64,000 nt of DNA from Aliishimia ponticola (GTDB lineage: Bacteria > Pseudomonadota > Alphaproteobacteria > Rhodobacterales > Rhodobacteraceae): NCBI RefSeq assembly GCF_004803475.1, contig NZ_SRKY01000003.1:372001-436000 (forward strand), written 5' to 3'. Both the position numbers and the translations under genes were made by a program. Positions 54,405 to 64,000 of this stretch are shown here, piece by piece. The notes under the pieces are model-generated. The model was not told the DNA's origin, did not search any database, and saw only the letters and a list, made by a program, of their open reading frames with translations. Numbering within the stretch: the stretch's first letter is position 1; every line of letters starts with the position of its first letter.

Positions 54405-55172
54405 TCAGGTCAGGCCATCCCAGATCAGTTTGGTCCCCGTCGCCAAAAGCAACACATAAGTCAGCCCGAAAAAGAGCCGCTCCGGCACGATCCTATGCAG
54501 CTTTACCCCGGCCCAGGCGCCGGCCAGCGCAAATGGCGCCAAGACAAGATTGGCGCGCGCCGTTTCCCATGTGAACATGCCCAGATAGGCGTAAGGAACG
54601 AATTTCAGGATATTGATCACCCAAAAGATCAGGACCGTACTGGCTTGATATTGCGTCTTGGTCAGGTTCTTGCTGAGCAGATAGACTGCGGCGGGCGGCC
54701 CTCCGGCATGGCTGACAAAGCTGGTAAAGCCCGCAACCAACCCGGCCAGTGCGCCGATCCAGTCGGGCAAAATCCTTTGCGCCCCCCTGCCCTGCTGCTG
54801 CGCCGCGTTTGCGGATTTAAGCAGTTGCCACGCGACGAATGCGATGGAAATCGCGCCGATCAGTACGCGGAACACATCCGCATCGACCACTGCGTAAAGC
54901 CACGCGCCCAGTGCAACGCCCGGAATACCGCCCGCGATCAACAAAACCGCGCCGCGCGTGTCCCATTTCTTCCAATATGGTCCCAGCGTCGCGACGTCGA
55001 TCAGCATCAAAAGCGGCAGCATGACACCAAGCGCCAGACCCGGCTCGACAACCAGTGCCAGAATCGACGCGGCAGCGAATGCGGCCCCGGACCCGAAGCC
55101 CCCCTTGGAAATACCCGCAAACATCGCGGCTGGCCCGGCAATTGCGTAGAACCAGACATCGGTCAGCATCAT
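54405..55172 (-). CDS. Second TauE/SafE (TSUP) family membrane exporter
   Basis: 255 aa with about seven membrane segments. The family motif GISKGGFGSGAA (about 20-31) and a later SFVSHAGGPPAA (about 150-161) are present. It is distinct in sequence from the protein at 31864-32781 and carries no TIGR02186 partner. The ATG at 55172 has GGAG about 8 bases upstream; a second ATG follows directly. Substrate unknown. Divergent from mdh. Confidence 0.85.
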   Translation of the reverse strand: MMLTDVWFYAIAGPAAMFAGISKGGFGSGAAFAAASILALVVEPGLALGVMLPLLMLIDVATLGPYWKKWDTRGAVLLIAGGIPGVALGAWLYAVVDADVFRVLIGAISIAFVAWQLLKSANAAQQQGRGAQRILPDWIGALAGLVAGFTSFVSHAGGPPAAVYLLSKNLTKTQYQASTVLIFWVINILKFVPYAYLGMFTWETARANLVLAPFALAGAWAGVKLHRIVPERLFFGLTYVLLLATGTKLIWDGLT

Positions 55173-55222
55173 GGTGTGATCTCCGGTTTTCCACTTCTTT
55201 GCCAATGACTTACGATACGTGA

Positions 55223-56287
<1,065 letters not shown>

Positions 56288-56309
56288 GCCTGATTTGCAG
56301 CGTAGTCTT

Positions 56310-56339
56310 AAGGCCGGGCGAGCGATTGCCCGGCCTTTT
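56310..56339 (+). terminator. Intrinsic terminator of mdh
   Basis: AAGGCCGGGC-N8-GCCCGGCCTT, 10-bp perfect stem, then TT, 23 bases after the stop. Confidence 0.85.
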
Positions 56340-56365
56340 CTGTTTCATCGTTTTCAACCGAGATC

Positions 56366-57100
56366 ATGACCCAAGCCCCCGCGATTCAGCGTAAACTGAC
56401 CACGATCCTCGCGGCGGATGCTGCCAATTTTTCGGGCCGGATGGCCACGGATGAGGTCGCGACGATCCAGGCGCTGCGCCGCTCACGCTCTGTCATTGAA
56501 GGCTGCATCGCCATTCGGGGCGGCCGCGTTGCCAATACTGCCGGCGACGGGTTGATTGCGGAATTCCCCTCGGTTGTTGAGGCGGTTGCGGCGGCGGTGA
56601 CGATCCAGCGCAGCATCGCGGATGCCCCCGATTTGCTGGCGTTTCGCATCGGTCTGCATCTGGGCGACGTGATTGTCGAAGGCGACGATTTGCTCGGCGA
56701 TGGCGTCAATCTGGCGGCGCGGCTTGAACAGATGGCCCCCGAGGGCGGCATCCTCGTGTCCCGGCAGGTGGTGGATCAGGCGCGCGGACGCCTTGACGCG
56801 GACTTCCGACCGCTGGCGCCGGTGACGCCCAAGCATATGCGGGACGAGATCGAGGTGTATGGCGTGATCGCAGACGGCGTGAAAGAGCCGGGCAACCTTG
56901 CCCCCGTCCTGCACCGCACGGAACCACCTGCCGACAAGGCCGCACCGGCCAAAAGCAAAAAGCCTCAAACCCGCTATGTCGCGCTCACCGGTTTTGTGCT
57001 GGTCGTGGACCTGCTCACCGATGGCGCGATTTCGTGGTCGTTGCTGCCCGCCGCGTTCTTCGGCTATCGCCTGTTTCGGGCGCGGCAGACCCCTAGTTGA
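56366..57100 (+). CDS. Class III adenylate/guanylate cyclase-domain protein with a C-terminal membrane segment
   Basis: 244 aa. The catalytic domain occupies about 8-165: metal-binding aspartates Asp18 (ILAADAANFS) and Asp61 (TAGDGLIAEF), and the transition-state pair Asn115 and Arg119 (GDGVNLAARL), so it should be active. Choice between ATP and GTP needs the specificity residues aligned. A hydrophilic linker (about 175-205) and one or two hydrophobic segments (about 208-238) anchor it. It is inserted between mdh and the suc genes. It runs 8 bases into the convergent barrel gene. Confidence 0.88.
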   Translation: MTQAPAIQRKLTTILAADAANFSGRMATDEVATIQALRRSRSVIEGCIAIRGGRVANTAGDGLIAEFPSVVEAVAAAVTIQRSIADAPDLLAFRIGLHLGDVIVEGDDLLGDGVNLAARLEQMAPEGGILVSRQVVDQARGRLDADFRPLAPVTPKHMRDEIEVYGVIADGVKEPGNLAPVLHRTEPPADKAAPAKSKKPQTRYVALTGFVLVVDLLTDGAISWSLLPAAFFGYRLFRARQTPS

Positions 57101-57773
57101 AGCGGTAAGTCACGCCGAAGTTGATCGCATGTGTGTCGACTTCGAAGTCGATGCTGCCGCCACCGTCCAGATCCGCGTCGATCCAGCTATAGGTTCCTTT
57201 GTATTCGCCAAAGATCGCCCAGCGATCGTTGACGGCATACTGGATGCCCGCATTCCACGCGACGCTTGGGCCCGCGACCTGGTAGCCAAGCGTTTCGGGC
57301 GCGGCTGCCGCGGTCTGAACTTCCACATGCGGAATCACGATCCCCGCCCCGACACCTGCATAGGGCGTCCAGCGTCCGTCAGCCGTCGGCCAGCGCCAGA
57401 CCGGACCGACAGTCAGGTTGTTGAGGCCGTCGGTAAATTCCAGTGTGGAGAACCCGGAGCTCGCCAGCGTCGAATCCGATCCGTAAATCTTGGTGTGGTT
57501 GAAATCGACGGCCCAGCCAAAGCGTTCCGTCTGCCACCATGTCGCGCGGATACCGTAATGCGGCGGTGCCTCAAAGCTTTTGCCGTCCCAGCTGGCCGGG
57601 AACGAAAATGCGCCGACACCGGCCGGGTCGTTGCCGTTGATGTCGCTGTTGCCCGCTTGCTGAAAGCCGAGATATACGCTGATATCCGGCGCGGCCAGGG
57701 CTTGCGTCGCCCCGAAAATTGCGGTCACGGTGATTGCGGACACGAAGGAAAAACGTGCAAGACGGGTCGTCAT
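57093..57773 (-). CDS. Outer-membrane beta-barrel protein (LpxQ/OmpW-like)
   Basis: 226 aa. Signal peptide with hydrophobic about 7-24, cleavage near ALA-AP. The mature protein is a beta-barrel of alternating hydrophobic strands and ends in YRFN, one residue past the usual terminal aromatic. The stretch SFEAPPHYGIRATWW (about 65-79) and DFNHTKIYG (about 90-98) recall the outer-membrane protein/lipid A oxidase (LpxQ) group of Rhizobium and related bacteria. The family name is a moderate guess; the barrel fold is firmer. Confidence 0.75.
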   Translation of the reverse strand: MTTRLARFSFVSAITVTAIFGATQALAAPDISVYLGFQQAGNSDINGNDPAGVGAFSFPASWDGKSFEAPPHYGIRATWWQTERFGWAVDFNHTKIYGSDSTLASSGFSTLEFTDGLNNLTVGPVWRWPTADGRWTPYAGVGAGIVIPHVEVQTAAAAPETLGYQVAGPSVAWNAGIQYAVNDRWAIFGEYKGTYSWIDADLDGGGSIDFEVDTHAINFGVTYRFN

Positions 57774-57967
57774 TTTCGAGGCTCCAGAGCAAGGACCGCA
57801 GGCGTCCAGCGGCTTTGCCCTAAACTGGCGCGATCATCGGGCAAGTTCAAGTCACCGCGAACGCAGTGTGGCCCGCAATCAACAAACTGCGTCTTCGCGG
57901 CAGAATCTTCGACCTTCCCCCCGGATTCGTTGGGGAATCCTGTTATTCCGCACGCGCGCCACGTTTT

Positions 57968-57975
57968 GTGATCAC
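57968..57975. promoter_or_regulatory. GTGATCAC palindrome 1, sucC promoter
   Basis: Context TTTTGTGATCACAC, so the wider dyad is TGTGATCACA. About 135 bases upstream of sucC, and 20 bp centre to centre from the next copy. Confidence 0.78.
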
Positions 57976-57987
57976 ACTTTTTTGGCC

Positions 57988-57995
57988 GTGATCAC
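57988..57995. promoter_or_regulatory. GTGATCAC palindrome 2, sucC promoter
   Basis: Context CCGTGATCACAA. The same core as in the sdh promoter, in the same paired arrangement. Confidence 0.78.
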
Positions 57996-58109
57996 AAAAT
58001 TGGCTTTTTTCCGCACAAGTTTGGTTGAAACGACTTTTCAGGTTTACCGAGCCTTCATCATTGGTCGTATAGGCGACAAGCGAAGTCTAGCGCGAGGAAG
58101 ATCTCTCCC

Positions 58110-59303
58110 ATGAATATCCACGAATACCAGGCCAAGGCCTTGTTGCGCAGCTACGGGGCCCCGGTCTCCGATGGTCGTGCGGTTCTCAAAGCCGAAGATG
58201 CGAAAACCGCAGCAGGCGAAATGGACGGGCCGCTTTGGGTCGTCAAGGCGCAGATTCACGCCGGTGGCCGCGGCAAAGGTTCCTTCAAGGAAGCCGAGGC
58301 AGGCGAAAAGGGCGGCGTACGTCTGGCCAAGTCGGTCGAAGAAGCGGCCGAAGAAGCCAAGAAGATGCTGGGCAAGACCCTCGTGACGCATCAGACCGGT
58401 CCGGCGGGCAAGCAAGTCAACCGCATCTACATCGAAGACGGGTCCGACATTGAACGCGAACTCTATCTGGCGCTGCTGGTGGATCGTGTGACGTCGCGCG
58501 TGTCTTTCGTCTGCTCCACCGAGGGCGGCATGGACATCGAAGAAGTCGCGGCAAGCACGCCCGAGAAAATCCTGTCCTTCTCTGTCGATCCGGCCACGGG
58601 CTACATGCCGTTCCACGGTCGCCGCGTCGCGTTCGCCCTTGGGCTGGAAGGCGCGCAGGTCAAGGAATGCGTGAAACTGATGGGTATTCTCTACAAAGCC
58701 TTCATCGAGAAGGACATGGAGATGCTTGAGATCAACCCGCTGATCGTCATGACTGACGGCAAGCTGAAAGTGCTGGACGCCAAGCTGGGCTTCGACGGCA
58801 ACGCGATCTACCGCCAGCCCGATATTGCCGAACTGCGCGACGAGACCGAGGAAGACCCCAAGGAACTCGCCGCCTCCAAGCATGACCTGAACTACATCGC
58901 TCTGGATGGCGAAATCGGCTGCATGGTGAACGGCGCGGGCCTGGCCATGGCGACGATGGACATCATCAAGCTCTATGGTGCGGAGCCTGCCAACTTCCTC
59001 GACGTGGGCGGCGGCGCGACCAAGGAAAAGGTGACCGAAGCGTTCAAGATCATCACCTCTGACCCGAACGTCAAAGGTATTCTGGTGAACATCTTCGGCG
59101 GCATCATGCGCTGCGATGTGATCGCGGAAGGCGTGATCGCGGCGGTGAAGGAAGTCGGTCTCAAGGTTCCGCTCGTTGTCCGCCTTGAGGGCACCAACGT
59201 TGAAAAAGGCAAGGAGATCATCAACACCTCCGGCCTTGATGTGATCGCGGCGGACAACCTGTCCGACGGCGCAGAGAAGATCGTGAAAGCGGTGAAAGGC
59301 TGA
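58110..59303 (+). CDS. sucC: Succinyl-CoA synthetase beta subunit
   Basis: 397 aa. An ATP-grasp domain ([16 protein letters not shown], about 46-61) and a CoA-ligase domain with [13 protein letters not shown] and [13 protein letters not shown] (about 293-343). It couples succinyl-CoA hydrolysis to nucleotide triphosphate formation. The ATG is 4-9 bases after GAGGAAG. First gene of sucCD, 4 bases before sucD. Confidence 0.97.
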   Translation: MNIHEYQAKALLRSYGAPVSDGRAVLKAEDAKTAAGEMDGPLWVVKAQIHAGGRGKGSFKEAEAGEKGGVRLAKSVEEAAEEAKKMLGKTLVTHQTGPAGKQVNRIYIEDGSDIERELYLALLVDRVTSRVSFVCSTEGGMDIEEVAASTPEKILSFSVDPATGYMPFHGRRVAFALGLEGAQVKECVKLMGILYKAFIEKDMEMLEINPLIVMTDGKLKVLDAKLGFDGNAIYRQPDIAELRDETEEDPKELAASKHDLNYIALDGEIGCMVNGAGLAMATMDIIKLYGAEPANFLDVGGGATKEKVTEAFKIITSDPNVKGILVNIFGGIMRCDVIAEGVIAAVKEVGLKVPLVVRLEGTNVEKGKEIINTSGLDVIAADNLSDGAEKIVKAVKG

Positions 59304-59307
59304 ACTG

Positions 59308-60195
59308 ATGGCAATCCTCGTAGACGAAAACACCAAAGTCATCTGTCAGGGCTTGACCGGGTCGCAGGGTACTTTCCACTCTGAACAGGCCATCGCCTAT
59401 GGCACCAAGATGGTCGGCGGCGTGACGCCGGGCAAAGGCGGTCAGGAACATCTGGGTCTGCCCGTGTTCGACAGCGTGCACGAAGCCAAGGCCAAGACCG
59501 AAGCGAACGCATCGGTGATCTATGTCCCGCCACCCTTCGCGGCGGACTCGATCCTCGAAGCGATCGACGCGGAAATGGAACTGATTGTCTGCATCACCGA
59601 AGGCATTCCGGTGCTGGACATGATGAAGGTCAAGCGCGCGCTGGAAAACAGCGCCAGCCGCCTGATCGGCCCCAACTGCCCCGGTGTCATCACGCCGGAC
59701 GCCTGCAAGATCGGCATCATGCCCGGCCACATCCACAAGCGTGGCTCGGTCGGCGTTGTGTCGCGCTCCGGCACGCTGACCTATGAGGCCGTGAAACAGA
59801 CCGCGGATATCGGTCTGGGCCAATCCACGGCTGTGGGCATCGGCGGCGACCCGATCAAGGGCACCGAGCACCTTGAGGTGCTGGACATGTTCCTGTCGGA
59901 TGACGAAACACAGTCGATCATCATGATCGGCGAGATCGGTGGCTCTGCCGAAGAAGAAGCGGCTGAGTTCCTCGCGAACGAACGCAAGAAAGGCCGTTGG
60001 AAGCCCACGGCTGGCTTCATCGCGGGCCGCACGGCACCTCCGGGCCGCCGTATGGGTCACGCGGGCGCGATTGTCGCCGGTGGTAAAGGCGGCGCGGAAG
60101 ACAAGATCGCAGCCATGCAAGAGGCTGGCATCATTGTCGCTGACAGCCCCGCAACACTGGGCGAAGCCGTGATGGAAGCCATCAACAAGGGATAA
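59308..60195 (+). CDS. sucD: Succinyl-CoA synthetase alpha subunit
   Basis: 295 aa. The CoA-binding domain starts [19 protein letters not shown] and the phosphohistidine is in [16 protein letters not shown] (about 236-251, His246-type). Pairs with SucC. The gap to sucA is 160 bases with two hairpins, so sucA may be attenuated or have its own promoter. Confidence 0.97.
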   Translation: MAILVDENTKVICQGLTGSQGTFHSEQAIAYGTKMVGGVTPGKGGQEHLGLPVFDSVHEAKAKTEANASVIYVPPPFAADSILEAIDAEMELIVCITEGIPVLDMMKVKRALENSASRLIGPNCPGVITPDACKIGIMPGHIHKRGSVGVVSRSGTLTYEAVKQTADIGLGQSTAVGIGGDPIKGTEHLEVLDMFLSDDETQSIIMIGEIGGSAEEEAAEFLANERKKGRWKPTAGFIAGRTAPPGRRMGHAGAIVAGGKGGAEDKIAAMQEAGIIVADSPATLGEAVMEAINKG

Positions 60196-60250
60196 ACTGG
60201 CGCGGACCCCGCGTCCGCCCTAGCTCATCCTTTGACACATGAAACGGTTG

Positions 60251-60267
60251 GCCGGGGCAGTCCCGGC
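60251..60267 (+). terminator. First hairpin in the sucD-sucA gap
   Basis: GCCGGG-GCAGT-CCCGGC, perfect 6-bp stem. Confidence 0.4.
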
Positions 60268-60292
60268 CCGCCGCACGCAGAAGCTTCTCGCA

Positions 60293-60312
60293 AAGGCCCG
60301 CACGGGCCTTTT
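60293..60312 (+). terminator. Second, terminator-like hairpin in the sucD-sucA gap
   Basis: AAGGCCCG-CA-CGGGCCTT followed by TT; 8-bp perfect stem with a minimal loop (7 bp and a 4-base loop if relaxed). Probably an attenuator between sucCD and sucAB. Confidence 0.5.
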
Positions 60313-60355
60313 CGCGAAACTTCATTCAACCAAGGCCCAACCCCGAGGTGCCAAA

Positions 60356-63313
60356 ATGACCGAACAAAGTCCCAACGACCAGTTTCATGCTTCCAGCTTC
60401 ATGCAGGGGCATAACGCCGAATATCTGGAACAGATGTATGCCCGCTATGCGTCCGATCCGAACGCGGTAGACGAAAGTTGGCAGGCGTTTTTCAAGGCGC
60501 TTGGGGATGACGAGATTTCCGTCAAGCGCGAGGCCGAGGGCCCCTCTTGGGCGCGGGGCGACTGGCCTCCCGCCCCCAATGACGATCTGACCGCCGCACT
60601 GACCGGCGAATGGCCCGCCCCGGCAGAGGGCAAGGCCGCTGGCTCCAAGATCAAGGAGAAAGCCGCCGAAAAAGGCATCGAGATCACCGATGATCAGGTC
60701 AAACGCGCCGTGCTGGATTCGATCCGCGCGCTGATGCTGATCCGGGCCTACCGTATTCGCGGCCACCTTGCCGCCGATCTTGACCCGCTGGGCATCCGCG
60801 CAGAAGAGCCCCACCCGGAGCTTGATCCCAAATCCTACGGCTTTACCGAAAGCGACATGGACCGCCCGATCTTTATCGACAAGGTTCTGGGGCTTGAAAT
60901 CGCCTCCATGCGGCAAATCGTGGACATCGTGAAACGGACCTATTGTGGCACTTTCGCGCTGCAATACATGCATATTTCCGATCCCGAACAGTCCAGCTGG
61001 CTGAAAGAGCGGATCGAAGGATATGGCAAGGAAATCCAGTTCACCCGCGAGGGGCGCAAGGCGATCCTGAACAAGCTGGTAGAAGCCGAAGGTTTCGAAA
61101 AGTTCCTGCACGTCAAATACATGGGCACCAAGCGGTTCGGTCTGGACGGCGGCGAAAGCCTGATCCCCGCGATGGAACAAATCATCAAGCGTGGCGGTTC
61201 CCTGGGCCTGAAGGAAATCGTGATCGGGATGCCGCACCGGGGCCGTCTTTCGGTGCTGGCCAATGTGATGGGCAAACCCTATCGCGCGATTTTCAACGAA
61301 TTTCAGGGCGGCAGCTTCAAACCCGAAGATGTCGATGGCTCTGGCGATGTGAAGTATCACTTGGGCGCGTCCTCTGACCGGGAATTCGATGGCAATTCCG
61401 TCCACCTGTCGCTGACCGCCAACCCCTCGCACCTGGAGGCGGTGAACCCGGTTGTTCTGGGCAAGGTTCGCGCCAAGCAGGACCAACTCAACGATACGGA
61501 CCGCACGCAGGTCTGTTCGATCCTGTTGCACGGGGATGCGGCCTTTGCCGGTCAGGGCGTCGTGGCCGAATGCTTTGCCCTGTCGGGTGTGCGCGGCCAC
61601 CGCACCGGCGGCACGATCCATATCGTCGTGAACAACCAGATCGGCTTTACCACGGCGCCGCATTTCTCGCGCTCGTCGCCCTACCCCACCGACAACGCGC
61701 TGGTGGTCGAAGCGCCGATTTTCCACGTGAATGGCGACGATCCCGAAGCCGTGGTCCACGCGGCCAAGGTCGCGACCGAGTTCCGCCAGAAGTTCCACAA
61801 GGACGTGGTGATCGATATCTTCTGCTACCGCCGGTTTGGTCACAACGAAGGCGATGAGCCGATGTTCACCAACCCGCTGATGTACAAGAAGATCAAGGGC
61901 CACAAGACGACCCTGTCGCTGTATACCGACCGGCTGGTCAAAGACGGCCTGATCCCCGAGGGCGAGATCGAGGATATGAAAGCCGCGTTCCAGTCTTTCC
62001 TCAATGACGAATTCGAGGCGGGCAAGGAATACAAGCCGAACAAGGCCGATTGGCTGGATGGCCGGTGGTCGCATCTGGACCGCAACACCGAAGACTACGT
62101 GCGCGGCCAGACGGCGATCAAGCCGGAAACCATGGAAGAGGTCGGCAAGGCGCTTGTCTCGGTCCCCGAAGGCTATCCGATCCACAAGACGGTCGCCCGC
62201 CTGCTGGATACCCGCAAGAAGATGTTCGACACGGGCGAGGGTTTCGACTGGGCCACGGGCGAGGCATTGGCCTTTGGCTCTTTGCTGACAGAAGGGTATC
62301 CGGTGCGCCTGTCGGGGCAGGATTCCACCCGCGGCACGTTCTCGCAGCGCCATTCGGGCATTGTCGATCAGGAAACCGAAGAACGGTACTATTCGCTCAA
62401 CCACATTCGCGCTGGCCAGTCCCGCTATGAGGTGATCGATTCCGCGCTGTCGGAATATGCGGTGCTTGGCTTTGAATATGGCTACTCGATGGCGGAGCCC
62501 AACGCCCTGACCATGTGGGAAGCGCAGTTCGGCGACTTTGCCAATGGCGCGCAGATCATGTTCGACCAGTTCGTGTCGTCAGGCGAATCCAAATGGCTGC
62601 GGATGTCCGGGCTGGTCTGCCTGCTGCCCCACGGGTTCGAAGGTCAAGGGCCGGAACACTCCTCTGCACGGCTTGAGCGGTTCTTGCAGATGTGCGGTCA
62701 GGACAACTGGATCGTTGCCAACTGCTCGACCCCTGCGAACTATTTCCACATCCTGCGCCGCCAGTTGCACCGCGATTTCCGCAAGCCGCTGATCCTGATG
62801 ACGCCGAAATCGCTGTTGCGGCACAAACTGGCGGTCAGCCGGGCCGAGGATTTCACCACGGGCTCCAGCTTCCACCGCGTTCTTTGGGACGATGCGCAGC
62901 ATGGCAATTCGGACACCAAGCTTGTGGCCGATGACAAGATCAAGCGGGTCGTCATGTGTTCGGGCAAGGTCTATTACGACCTGCTCGAAGAACGCGACGC
63001 GCGCGGCATCGACGACATCTATTTGCTGCGGATCGAACAGTTCTATCCGTTCCCGGCGCAATCGGTCGTGCATGAACTGGAACGGTTCAAGCAGGCCGAC
63101 ATGGTCTGGTGTCAGGAAGAACCCAAGAACCAGGGGGCCTGGACCTTTATCGAGCCGAACCTCGAATGGGTTCTGAACCGTATCAAAGCGGATCACCTGC
63201 GCCCGACTTATGTGGGTCGCGCCACCTCCGCCTCGCCCGCGACGGGCCTGGCCAGCCAACACAAAGCTCAACAGCAGGCGCTCGTGAACGACGCGCTGAC
63301 GATCGAAGGATAA
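60356..63313 (+). CDS. sucA: 2-Oxoglutarate dehydrogenase E1
   Basis: 985 aa from the ATG at 60356 (CGAGG upstream). The N-terminus has the E1o-specific SFMQGHNAEYLEQMYARY (about 13-30). Thiamin-diphosphate binding is seen in LHGDAAFAGQG..., the active-site GMPHRGRL (about 290-297) and the TPP motif GDA...VVNNQIGFTT; substrate-site His in SHLEAVNP. An in-frame start 117 bases earlier reads through the hairpins and is unlikely. sucB starts 6 bases after the stop. Confidence 0.97.
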   Translation: MTEQSPNDQFHASSFMQGHNAEYLEQMYARYASDPNAVDESWQAFFKALGDDEISVKREAEGPSWARGDWPPAPNDDLTAALTGEWPAPAEGKAAGSKIKEKAAEKGIEITDDQVKRAVLDSIRALMLIRAYRIRGHLAADLDPLGIRAEEPHPELDPKSYGFTESDMDRPIFIDKVLGLEIASMRQIVDIVKRTYCGTFALQYMHISDPEQSSWLKERIEGYGKEIQFTREGRKAILNKLVEAEGFEKFLHVKYMGTKRFGLDGGESLIPAMEQIIKRGGSLGLKEIVIGMPHRGRLSVLANVMGKPYRAIFNEFQGGSFKPEDVDGSGDVKYHLGASSDREFDGNSVHLSLTANPSHLEAVNPVVLGKVRAKQDQLNDTDRTQVCSILLHGDAAFAGQGVVAECFALSGVRGHRTGGTIHIVVNNQIGFTTAPHFSRSSPYPTDNALVVEAPIFHVNGDDPEAVVHAAKVATEFRQKFHKDVVIDIFCYRRFGHNEGDEPMFTNPLMYKKIKGHKTTLSLYTDRLVKDGLIPEGEIEDMKAAFQSFLNDEFEAGKEYKPNKADWLDGRWSHLDRNTEDYVRGQTAIKPETMEEVGKALVSVPEGYPIHKTVARLLDTRKKMFDTGEGFDWATGEALAFGSLLTEGYPVRLSGQDSTRGTFSQRHSGIVDQETEERYYSLNHIRAGQSRYEVIDSALSEYAVLGFEYGYSMAEPNALTMWEAQFGDFANGAQIMFDQFVSSGESKWLRMSGLVCLLPHGFEGQGPEHSSARLERFLQMCGQDNWIVANCSTPANYFHILRRQLHRDFRKPLILMTPKSLLRHKLAVSRAEDFTTGSSFHRVLWDDAQHGNSDTKLVADDKIKRVVMCSGKVYYDLLEERDARGIDDIYLLRIEQFYPFPAQSVVHELERFKQADMVWCQEEPKNQGAWTFIEPNLEWVLNRIKADHLRPTYVGRATSASPATGLASQHKAQQQALVNDALTIEG

Positions 63314-63319
63314 GACCTC

Positions 63320-64000
63320 ATGACGACTGAAGTCCGCGTTCCCACGCTTGGCGAATCCGTGACCGAGGCCACTGTGGCCACATGGTTCAAGAAACCCGGT
63401 GACAGTGTCGCCGTTGACGAGATGCTGTGCGAGCTTGAAACCGACAAGGTGACGGTCGAAGTGCCCTCCCCCGCGGCGGGCACCTTGGGCGAAATCGTCG
63501 CGGCCGAGGGCGAGACCGTTGGTGTTGACGCGCTGTTGGCCACGATCACCGAGGCGGGCGCAGGCGATGCCCCCGCTGCCAAGCCTGCTGCGAAGGAAGA
63601 CGCCGCATCCGAGGCCCCTGCGCAAGGCGGCGGCGATACGGTCGATGTGATGGTTCCGACGCTGGGCGAATCCGTGACCGAAGCGACCGTGTCCTCCTGG
63701 TTCAAGGCGGTTGGCGACAGCGTATCGCGCGACGAGATGCTGTGCGAACTGGAAACCGACAAGGTATCCGTCGAAGTGCCCGCCCCCGCTGACGGGGTGC
63801 TGGCGGAAATCGTGGCGCCCGAAGGCACGACTGTCGATGCCTCGGCAAAACTGGCGGTGATCTCCAGCTCTGGCGCGGCGCCGGCTGCGGGCAAAACCGA
63901 CACGGCCCCGGCGGATGGCAAGCAATATTCCCTGCCCGAAGCAGGCACGCCCAACCTCAGCAAGGACGTCAAGGATGGCCCGGCGGCTGAAAAAGCGATG
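63320..64000 (+). CDS. sucB: 2-Oxoglutarate dehydrogenase E2, N-terminal part with two lipoyl domains (3' end outside window)
   Basis: 227 codons visible. Two lipoyl domains are seen: [19 protein letters not shown] (about 5-23) with the lipoyl lysine Lys43 in [10 protein letters not shown], and [19 protein letters not shown] (about 110-128) with Lys148 in [10 protein letters not shown]. An Ala/Pro-rich linker joins them and another follows at about 190. The rest, a binding domain and catalytic core, lies beyond the edge. E. coli SucB has one lipoyl domain, so this is the doubled form. Confidence 0.95.
   Translation, partial: MTTEVRVPTLGESVTEATVATWFKKPGDSVAVDEMLCELETDKVTVEVPSPAAGTLGEIVAAEGETVGVDALLATITEAGAGDAPAAKPAAKEDAASEAPAQGGGDTVDVMVPTLGESVTEATVSSWFKAVGDSVSRDEMLCELETDKVSVEVPAPADGVLAEIVAPEGTTVDASAKLAVISSSGAAPAAGKTDTAPADGKQYSLPEAGTPNLSKDVKDGPAAEKAM

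Larger units (their letters stand above)
57774..58109. other. 336-base gap holding the sucC promoter region
   Basis: No gene is seen. It carries the GTGATCAC pair (57968-57995) and an AT-rich tract around 57975-58000. A weak promoter-like pair lies further on (TTTACC around 58044 and GTATAG around 58068), but it is not convincing. Confidence 0.65.

Noticed and set aside
60239-60355. N-terminal extension of SucA
   Set aside because: It translates hairpin-rich gap sequence; the family start is at 60356 with a ribosome site.

Overview
The window is a GC-rich stretch of a chromosome from an alphaproteobacterium, almost certainly a Rhodobacterales member of the marine Roseobacter type. The basis is gene content and order: a Suv3-like helicase, S4 protein, fdxA and carD in a row; a luxI/luxR pair beside crotonyl-CoA carboxylase/reductase; four ethylmalonyl-CoA-pathway genes; an HvrA/H-NS-like regulator; and the sdh and mdh-sucCDAB blocks. 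No species can be named. There is no rRNA, tRNA, insertion sequence, prophage or CRISPR array. The helicase runs off the left edge and sucB off the right edge.

Layout. 1-4 kb: helicase, S4 RNA-binding protein, 7Fe ferredoxin, carD with a strong terminator, then a 13-bp tandem repeat. 4-11 kb: a VOC protein, a TTC38-like TPR protein, and an osmoregulated periplasmic glucan cluster (OpgC-OpgG/D-OpgH). 11-14 kb: esterase, rhodanese, SseB-like protein and a uracil-DNA-glycosylase-family protein, all on the minus strand. 14-15.4 kb: an ArsR repressor and permease with two visible operators. 15.6-20.3 kb: surface polysaccharide genes (kpsT, kpsE, kdsA, phosphohexomutase). 20.4-27 kb: AsmA-like protein, rimO, branched-chain aminotransferase, universal stress protein, then nfu-tsaB-rimI behind an iron-control-type box. 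27-31.8 kb: a BMP-type nucleoside-like ABC importer. 31.9-35.8 kb: TauE/SafE exporter, TIGR02186 protein, SDR and RecD-like helicase. 35.8-37.5 kb: luxI, luxR and a small overlapping gene behind a perfect CtrA-type box. 37.7-44.7 kb: ccrA, a GPAT-like acyltransferase, ecm, HvrA-like regulator, purine nucleoside phosphorylase and a DUF1989 protein. 45-49.4 kb: succinate dehydrogenase operon with two small exported proteins between sdhA and sdhB. 49.5-55.2 kb: DUF1194 protein, phasin, mesaconyl-CoA hydratase, DUF1737, NnrU, malyl-CoA thioesterase and a second TauE/SafE protein. 55.3-64 kb: mdh, a class III cyclase, an outer-membrane barrel, sucC, sucD, sucA and sucB.

The genes fit a heterotroph that assimilates acetyl-CoA through the ethylmalonyl-CoA pathway (ccrA, ecm, mesaconyl-CoA hydratase, malyl-CoA thioesterase) and feeds the products into the TCA cycle (sdh, mdh, suc). 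The most interesting signals are regulatory. The sdh and sucC promoters, 8.5 kb apart, each carry a pair of GTGATCAC palindromes two helical turns apart, which suggests one transcription factor acting on both. A perfect TTAA-N7-TTAAC box precedes the quorum-sensing genes. An Irr-type iron box sits directly upstream of a near-consensus promoter for nfu. Two dyads flank and touch the arsR start codon. No wholly novel multi-gene system is evident; the regulator of the GTGATCAC pairs is the best undescribed candidate.
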